64,000 bases of DNA from UBA2266 sp964406945 (GTDB taxonomy: Bacteria; Planctomycetota; Phycisphaerae; Sedimentisphaerales; Anaerobacaceae), in NCBI GenBank assembly GCA_964406945.1, contig CAYOTO010000014.1:1-64000 (forward strand), read 5' to 3'. The notes beneath the pieces are model-generated. The model worked only from the letters and a program-made list of their open reading frames with translations, did no database searches and was not told the DNA's origin. The position numbers and the translations under genes were made by a program. How positions within the stretch are numbered: the stretch's first letter is position 1; every line of letters begins with the position of its first letter. Positions 8,618 through 18,688 of the stretch are shown here, in pieces.

Positions 8618-10210
8618 ATGAAGAAGATCACGCGACGGGATTTCATGCGAAGTTCAGCCGGAGCGGCCGGTGCGATGCTGGCTCTTCGGTGCGGCGGTTC
8701 GATATCCGCCGAAATGTCGACATCCGAGCGAATTGCCAGGGCGATTCCGGCCGAGCCTGTAGTCAAGCCGGACAAAGGACGCCGGCTGTTAATATTCGAC
8801 CGCAACGTCGGATACGGCGGGCACGGTTCCGCAAAAACGGCCAATGAGGCGTTCAAGTTGATGGGCAAAAAGAGCGGCGCCTTCGAGACAACCGTCAGCA
8901 GCGATCCGCGGGTCTTCGAGCGAAGCAGTCTGGAACGATTCGATGCGGTCTTTTTCAACAATACGGTGGGCAATCTGTTCGAAGACAAAATACTGCGGCG
9001 AAATCTGGTCGAGTTCGTCTACAGCGGCGGCGGGCTGATGGGCGTTCATGGAACCAGTGTCGCCTTTACGGTCTGGCCGGGCGCTCACGAGGATTGGCGG
9101 GAATTCGGTGTTATGCTGGGAGCGCGAGGGGCCAACCATCGCGAAAGCACCGAACACGTTCACATAAAGCTCGACGATCCTTCACATCCGGTCAACGGTG
9201 TGTTCGGCGGCAAAGGTTTCGAATATCGGGACGAGCACTTTCGGTTTCAGGACGTTTATTCGCGGCGGCGGGTCCGGGTGCTGTTCAGTATAGATACGGA
9301 AAAGACAAACATGGCTCAAGGCCGGGAACTGGGCAGGGTCTTTCGCGAGGACAATGACTATGCACTTGCATGGGTGCGAGGCTACGGACGCGGGCGAGTG
9401 TTTTACTGCACGATAGCTCACAATCCGTATGTTTTCTGGGATCCCGGAATGCTGAGATTTTACCTGGGAGCGACGCAGTTTGCTTTGGGAGATCTGAAGG
9501 CTCCGACCACGCCCAGTGCGTTTCTTACTCCCGCCGTGAAGGCCCGCGAGGGGCTGGGCTGGCGGCTCGGGCTTTCAAGAACCGACTCAACCTTTGCAGG
9601 GCTTGTCGATGAGGCAAATGAAGCGGGGTTGCTGTACGTGGGCGCCGCCAGCAGCCAGAGGCTTTCGGGCGGTGAGACTTTCGGGCCCGGATTGTCCGGC
9701 GACCGCATGAGTGCCATAAGGCTTGCAATGGACGAAGCTGCGGTCAGGTTGCTCACTTACAGAGTCGCAGATTTTCCAAACGACGAATCGGACTGTCGCA
9801 AGCTTTTCGAATTCGGCAGGAGCATGGGCGTCGAAGCGTTCATCGGCAAACCGTCGGACGATGCGATTAGCCGGATCGAGAAGATGTGCGATGAATACGA
9901 CATTGAGTTGGCTGTTGACGGGATTGGGATGCGGAAAGCATGGCAGTTATGCCGGAGCCGGAGCAAACGTGTAGGCATTCACTGCCGGTTCAATCAGTGG
10001 CTGCGCGACGGTCTAGATCCGGCCAAGGCAGTTCGACGTCTTGGGAATCGGCTCAAGGTGGTAAATCTGGACGGCTGCGGACCGGCGGCGGCAGCGAATA
10101 TTCTCAGACAGTTGCACGAAGCCGACATCCGGCCGGTTATGTTCGCTTTGCAACAGCCGCAGTCAGCAGCAATCAAATCGTTCAACGAAGCATGTATCGA
10201 ACTCGCCTGA
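8618..10210 (+). CDS. Tat-exported ThuA-domain protein fused to a TIM-barrel-like domain
   Basis: 530 residues. The ATG at 8618 begins MKKITRRDFMRSSAGAAG, a classic Tat signal; another in-frame ATG lies at 8609. Residues ~45-290 form a ThuA/trehalose-utilisation-like, glutamine-amidotransferase-like fold: RLLIFDRNVGYGGHGSAKT, FDAVFFNNTVGN, GGGLMGVHGTSVAF, and HPVNGVFGGKGF with the downstream RDEHF. Residues ~310-530 resemble an AP-endonuclease-2-type sugar isomerase barrel (LGWRLGLSRTDSTFAGLVDE, LAVDGIGMRKAW). The usual Glu/Asp/His/Glu metal ligands are not evident, so this half may only bind. It is followed 44 nt later by a Gfo/Idh/MocA gene, a common pairing for ThuA proteins. Confidence 0.78.
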   Translation: MKKITRRDFMRSSAGAAGAMLALRCGGSISAEMSTSERIARAIPAEPVVKPDKGRRLLIFDRNVGYGGHGSAKTANEAFKLMGKKSGAFETTVSSDPRVFERSSLERFDAVFFNNTVGNLFEDKILRRNLVEFVYSGGGLMGVHGTSVAFTVWPGAHEDWREFGVMLGARGANHRESTEHVHIKLDDPSHPVNGVFGGKGFEYRDEHFRFQDVYSRRRVRVLFSIDTEKTNMAQGRELGRVFREDNDYALAWVRGYGRGRVFYCTIAHNPYVFWDPGMLRFYLGATQFALGDLKAPTTPSAFLTPAVKAREGLGWRLGLSRTDSTFAGLVDEANEAGLLYVGAASSQRLSGGETFGPGLSGDRMSAIRLAMDEAAVRLLTYRVADFPNDESDCRKLFEFGRSMGVEAFIGKPSDDAISRIEKMCDEYDIELAVDGIGMRKAWQLCRSRSKRVGIHCRFNQWLRDGLDPAKAVRRLGNRLKVVNLDGCGPAAAANILRQLHEADIRPVMFALQQPQSAAIKSFNEACIELA

Positions 10211-10254
10211 ATTAGGGCGACAGCCTGCTTAGACGGATATTACGGAACCTCCTG

Positions 10255-11715
10255 ATGACTAAATCCAATAAACTCCAGAAGGACAGCAAGCCAATAACCA
10301 GAAGGAACTTCCTGGGGCGTGTCGCGGGCGTATCGAGCGCGGCTGCAGTGCCTTGGGTTGTGCCCTCATCGGTTTTAGCGGGCGCGGGTAATTCGGCGCC
10401 GAGCGAACGGATCGGAGTGGCGCTGATTGGCAGAGGTATAATGGGGCGCGGCCATCTGCACCGGCTGGCGGGTGACTCGACGGTTGAGTTGCTGGCGATT
10501 TGCGACGTGGATCGCAGCCGCCGCGAACAAGGCAAACGCGAGGCCGAACAGATTGCCCGGGCTAAAAAGCCGAACGCCAAATACGCAGGCTGCGATGCTT
10601 ATAACGATTACCGTTATATCTTGCAGCGGAACGATATCGATGCGGTTGTTGTCGTGACTCCGGATCACTGGCATACTCCTATTTCTATAGACGCCGCCAA
10701 ATCGGGCAAGGACGTCTACTGCGAGAAGCCGATTTCGATTACGATAGGCCAGGGCAGGCGGCTCGTGGAAACAATGCAGAGATACAGCCGGGTATTTCAG
10801 ACCGGGACGCAATACCGTTCAATTCCGACGATCAGGCGGGTATGCGAATTTGTCCGCGACGGCGGCATCGGCAAGGTAAAATCGGTGTATACGCTCTGGA
10901 CTCCACTTGGAGGTTTTACGGGGGCGAAAAGGTTCGAGCCATGCGCCCGGATCGTCCGGACGGAGTCTACTCGGCGGTCCTATGCCCCTATGAACTTTGC
11001 CCTGCCGGCTGAACCGGTTCCGGACGGACTCGACTGGGATTTGTGGGTCGGCCCGGCTCCCTGGCAGCCGTATAACCGGGCTTTTCACCTGAATCCGATG
11101 CCGGGTGTGGTGCCGTGGTCGTTTTGCGAGGATTTCGGAGCGGCGTCGGTCACATGGCATCACTCGCACAGCGCCGATGTTATTCAGTACGCTTTGGGTT
11201 TCGAAGACAGCGGACCGGTCGAGATTCTGCATCCGGCGGACAGTCCATATCCGACGCTCACTTATCGATATTCGAACGGCACTTTGCTGCATCTGGTCGA
11301 CCACTGGGGAATGGTCAAAAGCGTTTACAATGCGGTCGATGACGATGCGCGGCTGGCGGGCAACTTCGGGGGCGTGTTCGTGGGCGAGAGAGGCTGGGTT
11401 ACATCCATGACTACGGGCGGGCCCGTCGAGGCCCGGCCACAGTCGATCTTCGAGGAAATGAATCTGAAAACGCGACAGGTCAATCCCGGTGACAACGATC
11501 ATCACGCCAACTGGTTCGACTGCATTCGCACCAGAAGAAGCCCGAATTGCAGCGAGGAGACAGGCCATCGCGGCGCGAGTCTGGGACATCTGGCGATTAT
11601 CGCATTCAAGCTTGGACGTTCGCTGAAATGGGATCCGGATACAGAGGCTTTCACGGGCGACTCTGAGGCGAACCGCCATCTTGGGCGTTCGATGCGCAGC
11701 CCGTGGCGCATTTAG
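10255..11715 (+). CDS. Tat-exported Gfo/Idh/MocA-family oxidoreductase
   Basis: 486 residues. The N-terminus has TRRNFLGRVAGVSSAAAVPW, a twin-arginine signal. The Rossmann motif is GVALIGRGIMGRGH and the catalytic EKP motif is intact in DVYCEKPISITIG. The C-terminal half contains the DLWVGPAPWQPYN and GDNDHHANWFDCIRTR segments typical of the exported planctomycete subfamily that acts on sugars or sugar derivatives. It lies directly downstream of the ThuA fusion and probably shares its transcript. The ribosome-binding site is poor, so translation may depend on the upstream gene. The substrate is not deducible. It converges with the giant CotH gene, with 60 nt between the two stop codons. Confidence 0.88.
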   Translation: MTKSNKLQKDSKPITRRNFLGRVAGVSSAAAVPWVVPSSVLAGAGNSAPSERIGVALIGRGIMGRGHLHRLAGDSTVELLAICDVDRSRREQGKREAEQIARAKKPNAKYAGCDAYNDYRYILQRNDIDAVVVVTPDHWHTPISIDAAKSGKDVYCEKPISITIGQGRRLVETMQRYSRVFQTGTQYRSIPTIRRVCEFVRDGGIGKVKSVYTLWTPLGGFTGAKRFEPCARIVRTESTRRSYAPMNFALPAEPVPDGLDWDLWVGPAPWQPYNRAFHLNPMPGVVPWSFCEDFGAASVTWHHSHSADVIQYALGFEDSGPVEILHPADSPYPTLTYRYSNGTLLHLVDHWGMVKSVYNAVDDDARLAGNFGGVFVGERGWVTSMTTGGPVEARPQSIFEEMNLKTRQVNPGDNDHHANWFDCIRTRRSPNCSEETGHRGASLGHLAIIAFKLGRSLKWDPDTEAFTGDSEANRHLGRSMRSPWRI

Positions 11716-11775
11716 CGTTTCGACCGGCGGACCGGATTCGTTTCGGAACCGAACATGTGAACGCCCGGCTCGATT

Positions 11776-14700
11776 CTACGGTTCAGAGCCGCCGGGCGAG
11801 GGTGAGGCGGATTTCCAGTTGACCACGTCGTTGCCGTATTCGGCGGGGTTGATTCTGCTGAGAGACGGGCCGTTTCCGTCGGGCCCCGCAGGCCACGGAT
11901 CGGAGCCTTCGGGGTGTGAGCCGTCACTGTAATTGACCCGGTCGACCCGTATATAGGGCCGCTTGCCGGTGACCGGATCCTCATCTCCGGGCCGTCCCAG
12001 CTCCACCTTTTCGCCGCCGTTGTCCAGCTTACCCTCGACCCACTCGAATACCTGCACGTTGCCGGGCACGTCAGGATACTCGCTGTTGAAGAGTTCCAGG
12101 TCCTTTACGACCAGCACATAACCGTCGGCCGGTATCGCTGTGCCCGGCGGGAAATAAAACTCGATGCCGCCCCGATCCTCCAGCCGCCACGGCACGAACT
12201 GTCCCTTCACATCGTCCCAGTCCTCCAGTTGCAGAGCCGCCCCGCTTATGTTATAAAGCTCGACGTATTCGGCGTCGCCTTCCGGGGGATTGTACATGAT
12301 CTCATTAATGACCACCGGTCCGACCTTCGGCAAAGCGTTCGCCGCTCCCGGCGTGTTCACACTCATCGCCACGAAGTTGAATGTCCCCGTACTCTTCTTG
12401 TACCTGCCGAACGCCACGCCCGTTTCCGACGCACCGAAATCCTCCTCTTCCACGTAGCCGGTAAGCGAGCCGCCGCCGCCGGAATGCAAATAAACCGCCT
12501 CGCCGTCCTCACTCAGCGCAAACAGCTCGCGAGCGCCCGGGTCATCCGGATTGCCGAAGTGCATATCCTCCCGGAATACGATGTAATCGCACGGATCGAT
12601 GTACGTGCCGGCCGCAATTTCGTACTTCTTGAAGTTGGAGTCATTGTCACTTAAGAACCACCCGCCAATATCGACCCGCTCATCAGTCGTATTGTGCAGC
12701 TCGATCCAGTCCGAAGCCGCAGCGTGCGAATGCGCAAGCACTTCGTTGATTCTTATGCTGCCGAGCGAGGGCAATACGCCCGAATCGTCGGCTGCCGGTG
12801 AACCGCCCGCAGCCGAACTCGGCCGCCACGTGGACTTCTCGTCCCACTGATTCGGCTCGGTCGCCGAAGCATCTATCGTCGTCAGCGAAAATCCCAGCCC
12901 GTTCGTCAGATCGTACCAGCCGTCCCGATAGCGGAAGTCGTGAATAATTGCACCCGCGGCGTCTTCGAGCCGAATCTTTTCGCCGCCGTTGTCGAGCCGT
13001 CCGCTATACTCACCCGCAATGTTGAACCCGGTCCCGTATTTCGCCTCGAACGCCGAGAGCTTCGCGACTACGAGAATATACTCGCCGGCCTCCAGATCGA
13101 TGTCCCCGAACGTGAAATAAACACCGTCGGTGAAGCGAACCAGGTTCAGATTGATTGCCCGAGGGCCGATGTTCTGCAACTCGATGTACTCGGTGTTCGG
13201 GTCCTCCGGATCGCCCGTATCCTCCGGGTGGTACATAAGCTCGGTGATTCTGAGCGAATCCGCAACCGGTCCCACCGCGAACACTGCTTGGTTGAGCGCG
13301 CTCCACTGTCCGGCCGCAAGAACCCTGGCCTTGACATGAGCACTGGCGGCCAGATCGACCGGGCCGTTGTAGGTAATCGCATCAGCACTATTGACCGCCC
13401 CGCCGGGAAGTCGCGGATCGGCGCCATTGAGCGTGTAGAGGATTGTCCCCGAGGCGTTCGCCATGGTCAGCGAGAAGCCGCTCAGGCTGAAGCCGCCGTG
13501 GGGATCGAACACCGGCGCCTCGACGCTCGGGTACAGGCCCATCGACCGGTATCTGCTCAGGACTCTCTGCGACCGGGTGGGGAAATATGTCGCAAGCAGC
13601 CTGTCCTGCTCGGGCAACCAGTGACCGTTTTTCGTGTAGAGCAGGTAAGGACTGTTTCGATAGCGGTGAAGGTCCCGTCGGTAATCGCCCCATCGGGCCG
13701 ATTCGCATATGATCGCCAGATCGATTTGTTCGGCGCGGTCCATCCAGCGTGCAGCCGTATTTTCGGGGGTCATAACTCCGTCGTTGTAGAAATGCTTGTG
13801 CAGACGATCTGCGAAAAGCATGCGGAATTCTTCACTCTGGCGAAGGTAATGAAACAGTCTGCTGGGCTTGCCGGAGTTGTTCGTTCCGGTTTCATCGGCG
13901 CTGACGGACTCGAGAATTCTCTCGGCATCCCAACTGTAGATGCGCCAGGGTGCGTCGAACACACCGCCGCCGGCCGCCCGCCAGTTGTGATGGTCCCAGT
14001 CGTGGTTCGCGCCGTAGTGATTCACAATCATGTAATCGATGAGATTGACGACATCGAGTTTCTTTTCTATCTGCCGAAACTCGGCCAGGCTTATTCCGCC
14101 GGAAGTCGCGTTGGCGACCAGACTGTGCAGGCTGGCCCAGGACGAAGTGTTTCCGTCTACGGCTGAGCCGCTGTTGAGTGCATCAAGCCTGTCGGAGTCT
14201 CCACCGTGATGGGCGGCATGATGCGACGCTTCGGGCCGCTCGTGCACGTTGTACAGCCCCCAGTAGATACCGTTGATGTACAGATGAACGTAGGTGCCGT
14301 AGCAGGCTGAGGTGTCGCCCATGGCGATCAGACAATCCCGGGCCCACTGGTCCCTTATCATCGAGCCTCGGCTTCGCTGGTCGTCGTCCCAATGAATCCA
14401 GGAATTGTTGTACATGGCTCGAAGTTGCAGACTGTCGAATTCTTCAACCGGGCTTGCCTCGAACAATTCGGCATCGAGTTTGCTGGGACCGTAACCGCCC
14501 CGGAATCGCAGGCTGAACGAGTGCTTCGGCCCCTTCGCCGGCTGTCGGCTGGCGCCGCCCTGAACGCGAAAACCGCAATTGACCTGAAATTCCAGCGAAT
14601 CGCATGGATCGAAGTATTCGGCCGAGACCGGCCTTTCCCATGCAAGGCCGGTCGAAGTCGGATGCGTATAGATGCCTTCGCTGGAGCCGAAGACGTTGTC

Positions 14701-17337
14701 CTTATCGGTAACGACCGACAGAGTAGGCGCCGCGAGAATGGCGTCTCGCATAAGTGCCGAATAGTCCGGGTCGTTGTAGATTTCCGGGTCCATTTCGTAG
14801 TCGGCAGGATACCCTGCAATCGAAGATGGATACCCTTTGCTCAGTGCCTGCTGCTGGGTCTGTTTTACGACATCGTCCGGGAAGATATAGGTCTGAGTGT
14901 CGATATTGCTGGGCAGCCAAAGAGCCATATTAGCTTTGGCTCTGAGGACCGTGGTGGTCGTAATCGGTATCGGATCGCTGTACACCCTCGTCGGCTCCGA
15001 TCCATCGAGGCTGTACAGAATCGTAGCGCCGGGCGTATCGCAGGTGATCGTCACTTCGAATGGAGCATCGTAGAAGCCGCGATCATGACTGAAAGACGTG
15101 TCGCCGACGACGCCGGAATAAGCTATGGGATTATCAGCGCCGGACCATCCCTCACGCAACTTCGTTCCCGGGGTAGGCGCCAGCAGGTGGCCAACGACGC
15201 CGTTGCTTCCGATGCCGTAAGAAATCAGCCCCCGCTGCTCTGGGTAATCGGCGTATTCGTGCGCTACGGTGAGGCCGTCGGGTTTTACCAGTGCCAGATA
15301 GCCGCCGTTTCGGCCGATATTGAAATTGGTATGCAGCGAACCGTCCTCGTCCACATAAGGATAGTTGGCTGGGTTTTCGGCCTCGGTTTTGCCTGATGCG
15401 AACAGCACGGTGTATTTGCCCGGAAGAATCTGCACGGAAGAGGGTATCTTCCATTTTGTGAGGTTCTCCGGATCGTTCGTCAGGTACCAATCTCCCAGCT
15501 CGGCCGTTGAATCCGCCTTGTTGTGCAATTCAAGCCAGTCGGGATGGGCGTCATCGCCGTATATCTGGGTAGAGATGTTGATGGGATTGGTGGCCGGTAT
15601 GTAGGAGTTGGCGGCCATGAACTCGCTTATCACGACCGTTGCATCCGAAAGCTCGGTATAGACAACATTGACCGGCGCGGTCTGGTCTTTTTCTATCTCA
15701 ACCTGTACGGGATTCGGCGTGTTCCAGCCGGAAACGGAACTGAACTCGACCGTATGCGGGCCTGTCGGAAGGGAAATCGGGGCTGAATCGCTGTCGAGCC
15801 ACGAACCGTCGTCGACCCTCCACTGCGCACCGGCGGCAACAGCTTCTTCAGGACCTATAGACACTGAAAGAAATCCGGATTGGCGGACGTATGTTCCCGA
15901 GGCCTGGACTGTCTGGGCGTAAGTAATTTTAACCGACTCGTCTTCGGGAGAATCCCAGCCTTCGACCGACTGAAAACGCACGGTATATGCACCTGTAGTC
16001 AGACCCGGATGGGTATAACCACTGTCGTACCACGTGGTACCATCGACGCTCCATTTAGCACCGGCGTCGACCGCGGCCTGCGGTTCGATATCGACTCTTA
16101 GCTGACCTTTCTGCCGGTTTTCCATCCAGTTGTACGTCAGCCAGGAGTAGTCCTCAAAATCGACCTGGCCGCTTTCGTCAACGTCGGGGCAGTCCCGGTC
16201 CGAACACGGCCCGTCGAGCCAGTAATCGCCGAGAACCGCCACATCCGAAAGATCAACCAGACAATCACCGTCAAAATCACCGACCGGGCAGTCCGGCTCG
16301 ATAATTGTGATCTCGGCCGTATCGCTGCCGGGCTGCGACAGTTCATCCCAGGCGGTCAGTTCGATTTCGTATACGCCCGGCTGTGAAAACGTGGCCTCCG
16401 GATTTGGTACCTCGCCGGAGGGCGAAAAACTCACTGTACCGGGGCCGCTCACCTGTGACCACTCGTATGTCAGAATGCCCACATTGCACGGATCATCGTC
16501 GATCACTTGAGGATTGAGTAAAATTTTGCGGTTAGGCCAAAGCAGGCCGTCGTATTGACCGGCATCGACTTCCGGTGGTTTGTTGCTCGAACTCGATACT
16601 TCCTGGAGCATGAATCCGTGGAGAGGATAGGCTCTTCTGCCGTGCGATCCGAGACTCTTGTCGGCCTCGGCCCGAATTGTGAAGTCTCCATCGGGACCCG
16701 GTGAAATCTCGTCCCACCTGACGACTATCCCCCTCTCGGCGTTGCCAACGGCAAGAAACTTGGTGGTATCGGTGCCCACCCAGTCCTCGTTACCGGCCGG
16801 GTGGCCGCTGTTGTTGACGTAACTGTCGGCATCGCTTATGGTTACGAGCGTTATTCTGTCGTCATCGGACGGCGAAACTCGAACGGCCGAACCGGCGAAA
16901 GTGTAGATGCCGTCGGGATCGAGGCCGGTAAAGGTAATCTCGACCCACCAGTATGGACTGCTGCCGTGATGCTGAATGATCGTTCCACTGAAATCGACCT
17001 TGCCGTCGAAAATCTCATGCGCTTCTGTCCCGGGTACCGGGGTATCGCCGTAATCGGTATGCAGTGCGACCGGCGCACTCATATTCATTGTGAAGGCCAC
17101 GGTCGGCATCGAGGCCTCATCGCCGGTTTCGAAGTTCCTCAGCTTGCCCGTGCTGTGAGTGGTAAAACCTTCGTATATCGTCCAGTCGGTCGTGTTTTCG
17201 GCAATTGTGTCGCCTGGATAGCGGATGCAGTCATTGTAAGCGGTCCAGTTCTCCTCGGCGGCCGCAGATGCTGCAAAAGACAGCAAAAAACAAAAAAGAA
17301 CAATTGCGATGTATCGCGGGCGATGCAGACTCTTCAT
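11776..17337 (-). CDS. giant secreted CotH-kinase / lamin-tail / dockerin-type protein
   Basis: 1853 residues. The ATG at 17337 follows GGAG with good spacing; a GTG two codons upstream is less likely. Order of parts: signal peptide (IAIVLFCFLLSFAASAAA); a beta-sandwich (~30-240); a PKD-like domain (~250-345); a dockerin-type pair of calcium loops (~350-412, GDFDGDCLVDLSD and DVDESGQVDFEDY); two PEGA-like repeats (~415-560); lamin-tail domain 1 (~565-700); a chitobiase-type beta-sandwich (~755-815, ILYSLDGSEPT); a CotH kinase domain (~880-1230, FRVQGGASRQPAKGPKHSF, YINGIYWGLYNVHERPE, SWDAERIL); a second chitobiase-like unit (~1290); and three more lamin-tail domains (~1364, ~1531, ~1678). CotH proteins phosphorylate coat or surface proteins, or act as surface scaffolds. 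The dockerin lies inside the chain instead of at its end. A strong promoter precedes the gene. Confidence 0.85.
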   Translation of the reverse strand: MKSLHRPRYIAIVLFCFLLSFAASAAAEENWTAYNDCIRYPGDTIAENTTDWTIYEGFTTHSTGKLRNFETGDEASMPTVAFTMNMSAPVALHTDYGDTPVPGTEAHEIFDGKVDFSGTIIQHHGSSPYWWVEITFTGLDPDGIYTFAGSAVRVSPSDDDRITLVTISDADSYVNNSGHPAGNEDWVGTDTTKFLAVGNAERGIVVRWDEISPGPDGDFTIRAEADKSLGSHGRRAYPLHGFMLQEVSSSSNKPPEVDAGQYDGLLWPNRKILLNPQVIDDDPCNVGILTYEWSQVSGPGTVSFSPSGEVPNPEATFSQPGVYEIELTAWDELSQPGSDTAEITIIEPDCPVGDFDGDCLVDLSDVAVLGDYWLDGPCSDRDCPDVDESGQVDFEDYSWLTYNWMENRQKGQLRVDIEPQAAVDAGAKWSVDGTTWYDSGYTHPGLTTGAYTVRFQSVEGWDSPEDESVKITYAQTVQASGTYVRQSGFLSVSIGPEEAVAAGAQWRVDDGSWLDSDSAPISLPTGPHTVEFSSVSGWNTPNPVQVEIEKDQTAPVNVVYTELSDATVVISEFMAANSYIPATNPINISTQIYGDDAHPDWLELHNKADSTAELGDWYLTNDPENLTKWKIPSSVQILPGKYTVLFASGKTEAENPANYPYVDEDGSLHTNFNIGRNGGYLALVKPDGLTVAHEYADYPEQRGLISYGIGSNGVVGHLLAPTPGTKLREGWSGADNPIAYSGVVGDTSFSHDRGFYDAPFEVTITCDTPGATILYSLDGSEPTRVYSDPIPITTTTVLRAKANMALWLPSNIDTQTYIFPDDVVKQTQQQALSKGYPSSIAGYPADYEMDPEIYNDPDYSALMRDAILAAPTLSVVTDKDNVFGSSEGIYTHPTSTGLAWERPVSAEYFDPCDSLEFQVNCGFRVQGGASRQPAKGPKHSFSLRFRGGYGPSKLDAELFEASPVEEFDSLQLRAMYNNSWIHWDDDQRSRGSMIRDQWARDCLIAMGDTSACYGTYVHLYINGIYWGLYNVHERPEASHHAAHHGGDSDRLDALNSGSAVDGNTSSWASLHSLVANATSGGISLAEFRQIEKKLDVVNLIDYMIVNHYGANHDWDHHNWRAAGGGVFDAPWRIYSWDAERILESVSADETGTNNSGKPSRLFHYLRQSEEFRMLFADRLHKHFYNDGVMTPENTAARWMDRAEQIDLAIICESARWGDYRRDLHRYRNSPYLLYTKNGHWLPEQDRLLATYFPTRSQRVLSRYRSMGLYPSVEAPVFDPHGGFSLSGFSLTMANASGTILYTLNGADPRLPGGAVNSADAITYNGPVDLAASAHVKARVLAAGQWSALNQAVFAVGPVADSLRITELMYHPEDTGDPEDPNTEYIELQNIGPRAINLNLVRFTDGVYFTFGDIDLEAGEYILVVAKLSAFEAKYGTGFNIAGEYSGRLDNGGEKIRLEDAAGAIIHDFRYRDGWYDLTNGLGFSLTTIDASATEPNQWDEKSTWRPSSAAGGSPAADDSGVLPSLGSIRINEVLAHSHAAASDWIELHNTTDERVDIGGWFLSDNDSNFKKYEIAAGTYIDPCDYIVFREDMHFGNPDDPGARELFALSEDGEAVYLHSGGGGSLTGYVEEEDFGASETGVAFGRYKKSTGTFNFVAMSVNTPGAANALPKVGPVVINEIMYNPPEGDAEYVELYNISGAALQLEDWDDVKGQFVPWRLEDRGGIEFYFPPGTAIPADGYVLVVKDLELFNSEYPDVPGNVQVFEWVEGKLDNGGEKVELGRPGDEDPVTGKRPYIRVDRVNYSDGSHPEGSDPWPAGPDGNGPSLSRINPAEYGNDVVNWKSASPSPGGSEP

Positions 17338-17462
17338 ACACACACTCCAATTTCGGCCTGTAAAAACCGGCAGAGAATTAAAATACCTGTCCTCCGGGGC
17401 GTTTCAAATACTGACCGCCGTAACCCCTTGCCACACGGTTCAGCGGTCGCTTTAACTTGGGC

Positions 17463-17482
17463 GCATGCCTTCCGGGGCATGC
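17463..17482 (-). promoter_or_regulatory. 7-bp perfect hairpin at the predicted 5' end of the CotH mRNA
   Basis: GCATGCC pairs perfectly with GGCATGC across a 6-nt loop. On the minus strand it begins within a few bases of the start site predicted from the promoter at 17493-17522. That makes it a 5'-terminal stem, not a terminator (no T-run follows). Such stems can protect an mRNA from 5'-end decay. Read the other way, it could in principle end the upstream operon. Confidence 0.45.
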
Positions 17483-17492
17483 AGATACGTTG

Positions 17493-17522
17493 ATTATAGC
17501 ACAAATGGGGTGGGCAGGTCAA
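17493..17522 (-). promoter_or_regulatory. strong sigma70-like promoter for the CotH gene
   Basis: On the minus strand: -35 TTGACC (17522-17517), 18-nt spacer, consensus -10 TATAAT (17498-17493). It lies between the stop of the MalK-type ATPase gene (17578) and the CotH start (17337), giving a leader of about 150 nt. It marks the CotH gene as a transcript separate from the long operon upstream. Confidence 0.7.
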
Positions 17523-17577
17523 CGACGCGACTGCTCCGAAGTACGTTAAGCGCCTTTAGCAGCGGTTTTGGATTTTT

Positions 17578-18681
17578 TCACAGGGCGATGTTGCGGCCTT
17601 GCTTCGACGTCTCGAAAAAGCAGCTTTTTTCCGGTTTTATGCAGACTTTTACCGAACCGCCGACGGATATAGGCTCACCGCCGTCAACGCGGGCTGCTAT
17701 ATCGCCAAGATATCCTGCTTCGAGATAGACATCCGCGCAGTCGCCGAGATATTCCACGCTTTTAACTTGAGCCGGAACGCAAAAGCCGCCTTTCTGTGGC
17801 TTATCGATCAGTATGTCCTGCGGTCTGATTCCCAGAATCAATTCGACGTTCGCATACTTCCGTATGCGAGCGAAAACATTATCGGGAATGCTCAATGAGT
17901 GTTGCCCGGCGACAAAGCAAGGTCCGATTCGGCCGGTGGCGATTCTTCCCCGGATGAAATTCATTGCCGGGGCGCCAATAAAGCGCGCGACGAACAGATT
18001 CGCCGGCTTGCGGTAAACTTCCAGCGGAGAACCGATTTGCTGAACGCGGCCTTCGGCCATTACACACACTCGATCACCGAGCGCCATGGCCTCGACCTGG
18101 TCGTGGGTTACGTAGATAACTGTAGCCTTGCGACGGCTGAAAAAACTTTTGAGCAGGACGCGCAGTTCCTTTCGGACCGCGGGGTCCAGATGCCCGAGCG
18201 GCTCATCGAAAAGATAGGCATCGGCATCCCGCACCAACGCTCTGGCCAGGGCCACCCGCTGTCGCTGACCGCCGGAAAGTGAATGCGGCTTTCTGTTTAG
18301 AAACGATTGTATTCCCAACCGTCCGGCAATCGCATGGACGGATTCCTTGATCTCAGCAGAATCGGCGCCGCGCATTTTCAGGGCGAAAGCCAGATTGCGG
18401 CGAACCGTCATGTGCGGATAGAGACTATGCTGCTGAAAGACCATCGATATGTTGCGATCGCGTGGGGACACGTCCACAGCCGATCTGCCGGCTATCTCAA
18501 TAACACCCGCATCCGGGGTTTCGAGGCCCGCTATCAGCCGCAGTGTCGTGGTCTTGCCGCAGCCGCTGGGGCCGACAATAACCATAAGTTCGCCGTCAGC
18601 CACATCGAGAGAAAAGTCCTCTACCGCGGTTATGCCGCCGGGATATGTTTTTGAAATGTTCCTAAGCGATATCGAGGCCAT
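17578..18681 (-). CDS. ABC importer ATPase, MalK/UgpC/FbpC type
   Basis: 367 residues. Walker A is GPSGCGKTT, the signature is LSGGQRQRVALARAL, Walker B is AYLFDEPLGHLDP, and the switch His lies in VIYVTHDQVEAMALGD. A C-terminal TOBE-type region (about residues 235-355, LGIRPQDILID ... VEYLGDCADVYLEAGY) is typical of importer ATPases. It is the last gene of the minus-strand operon, 7 nt after the third ABC-2 permease, while the only importer-type permease and binding protein sit 16-20 kb away at the operon's start. It most likely energises that permease (34164-36644). ABC-2 permeases normally use a CcmA-like ATPase, which is encoded separately at 24143. Confidence 0.88.
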   Translation of the reverse strand: MASISLRNISKTYPGGITAVEDFSLDVADGELMVIVGPSGCGKTTTLRLIAGLETPDAGVIEIAGRSAVDVSPRDRNISMVFQQHSLYPHMTVRRNLAFALKMRGADSAEIKESVHAIAGRLGIQSFLNRKPHSLSGGQRQRVALARALVRDADAYLFDEPLGHLDPAVRKELRVLLKSFFSRRKATVIYVTHDQVEAMALGDRVCVMAEGRVQQIGSPLEVYRKPANLFVARFIGAPAMNFIRGRIATGRIGPCFVAGQHSLSIPDNVFARIRKYANVELILGIRPQDILIDKPQKGGFCVPAQVKSVEYLGDCADVYLEAGYLGDIAARVDGGEPISVGGSVKVCIKPEKSCFFETSKQGRNIAL

Positions 18682-18688
18682 TGTTTCA

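Noticed and set aside
11716..11775. Terminator between the convergent Gfo and CotH genes
   Set aside because: Only a short TTCGG/CCGAA stem with no T-run; too weak to call.
12940..14166. Plus-strand open frame of 408 codons inside the CotH gene
   Set aside because: Complementary to clear CotH and lamin-tail domains; the translated protein resembles nothing known.
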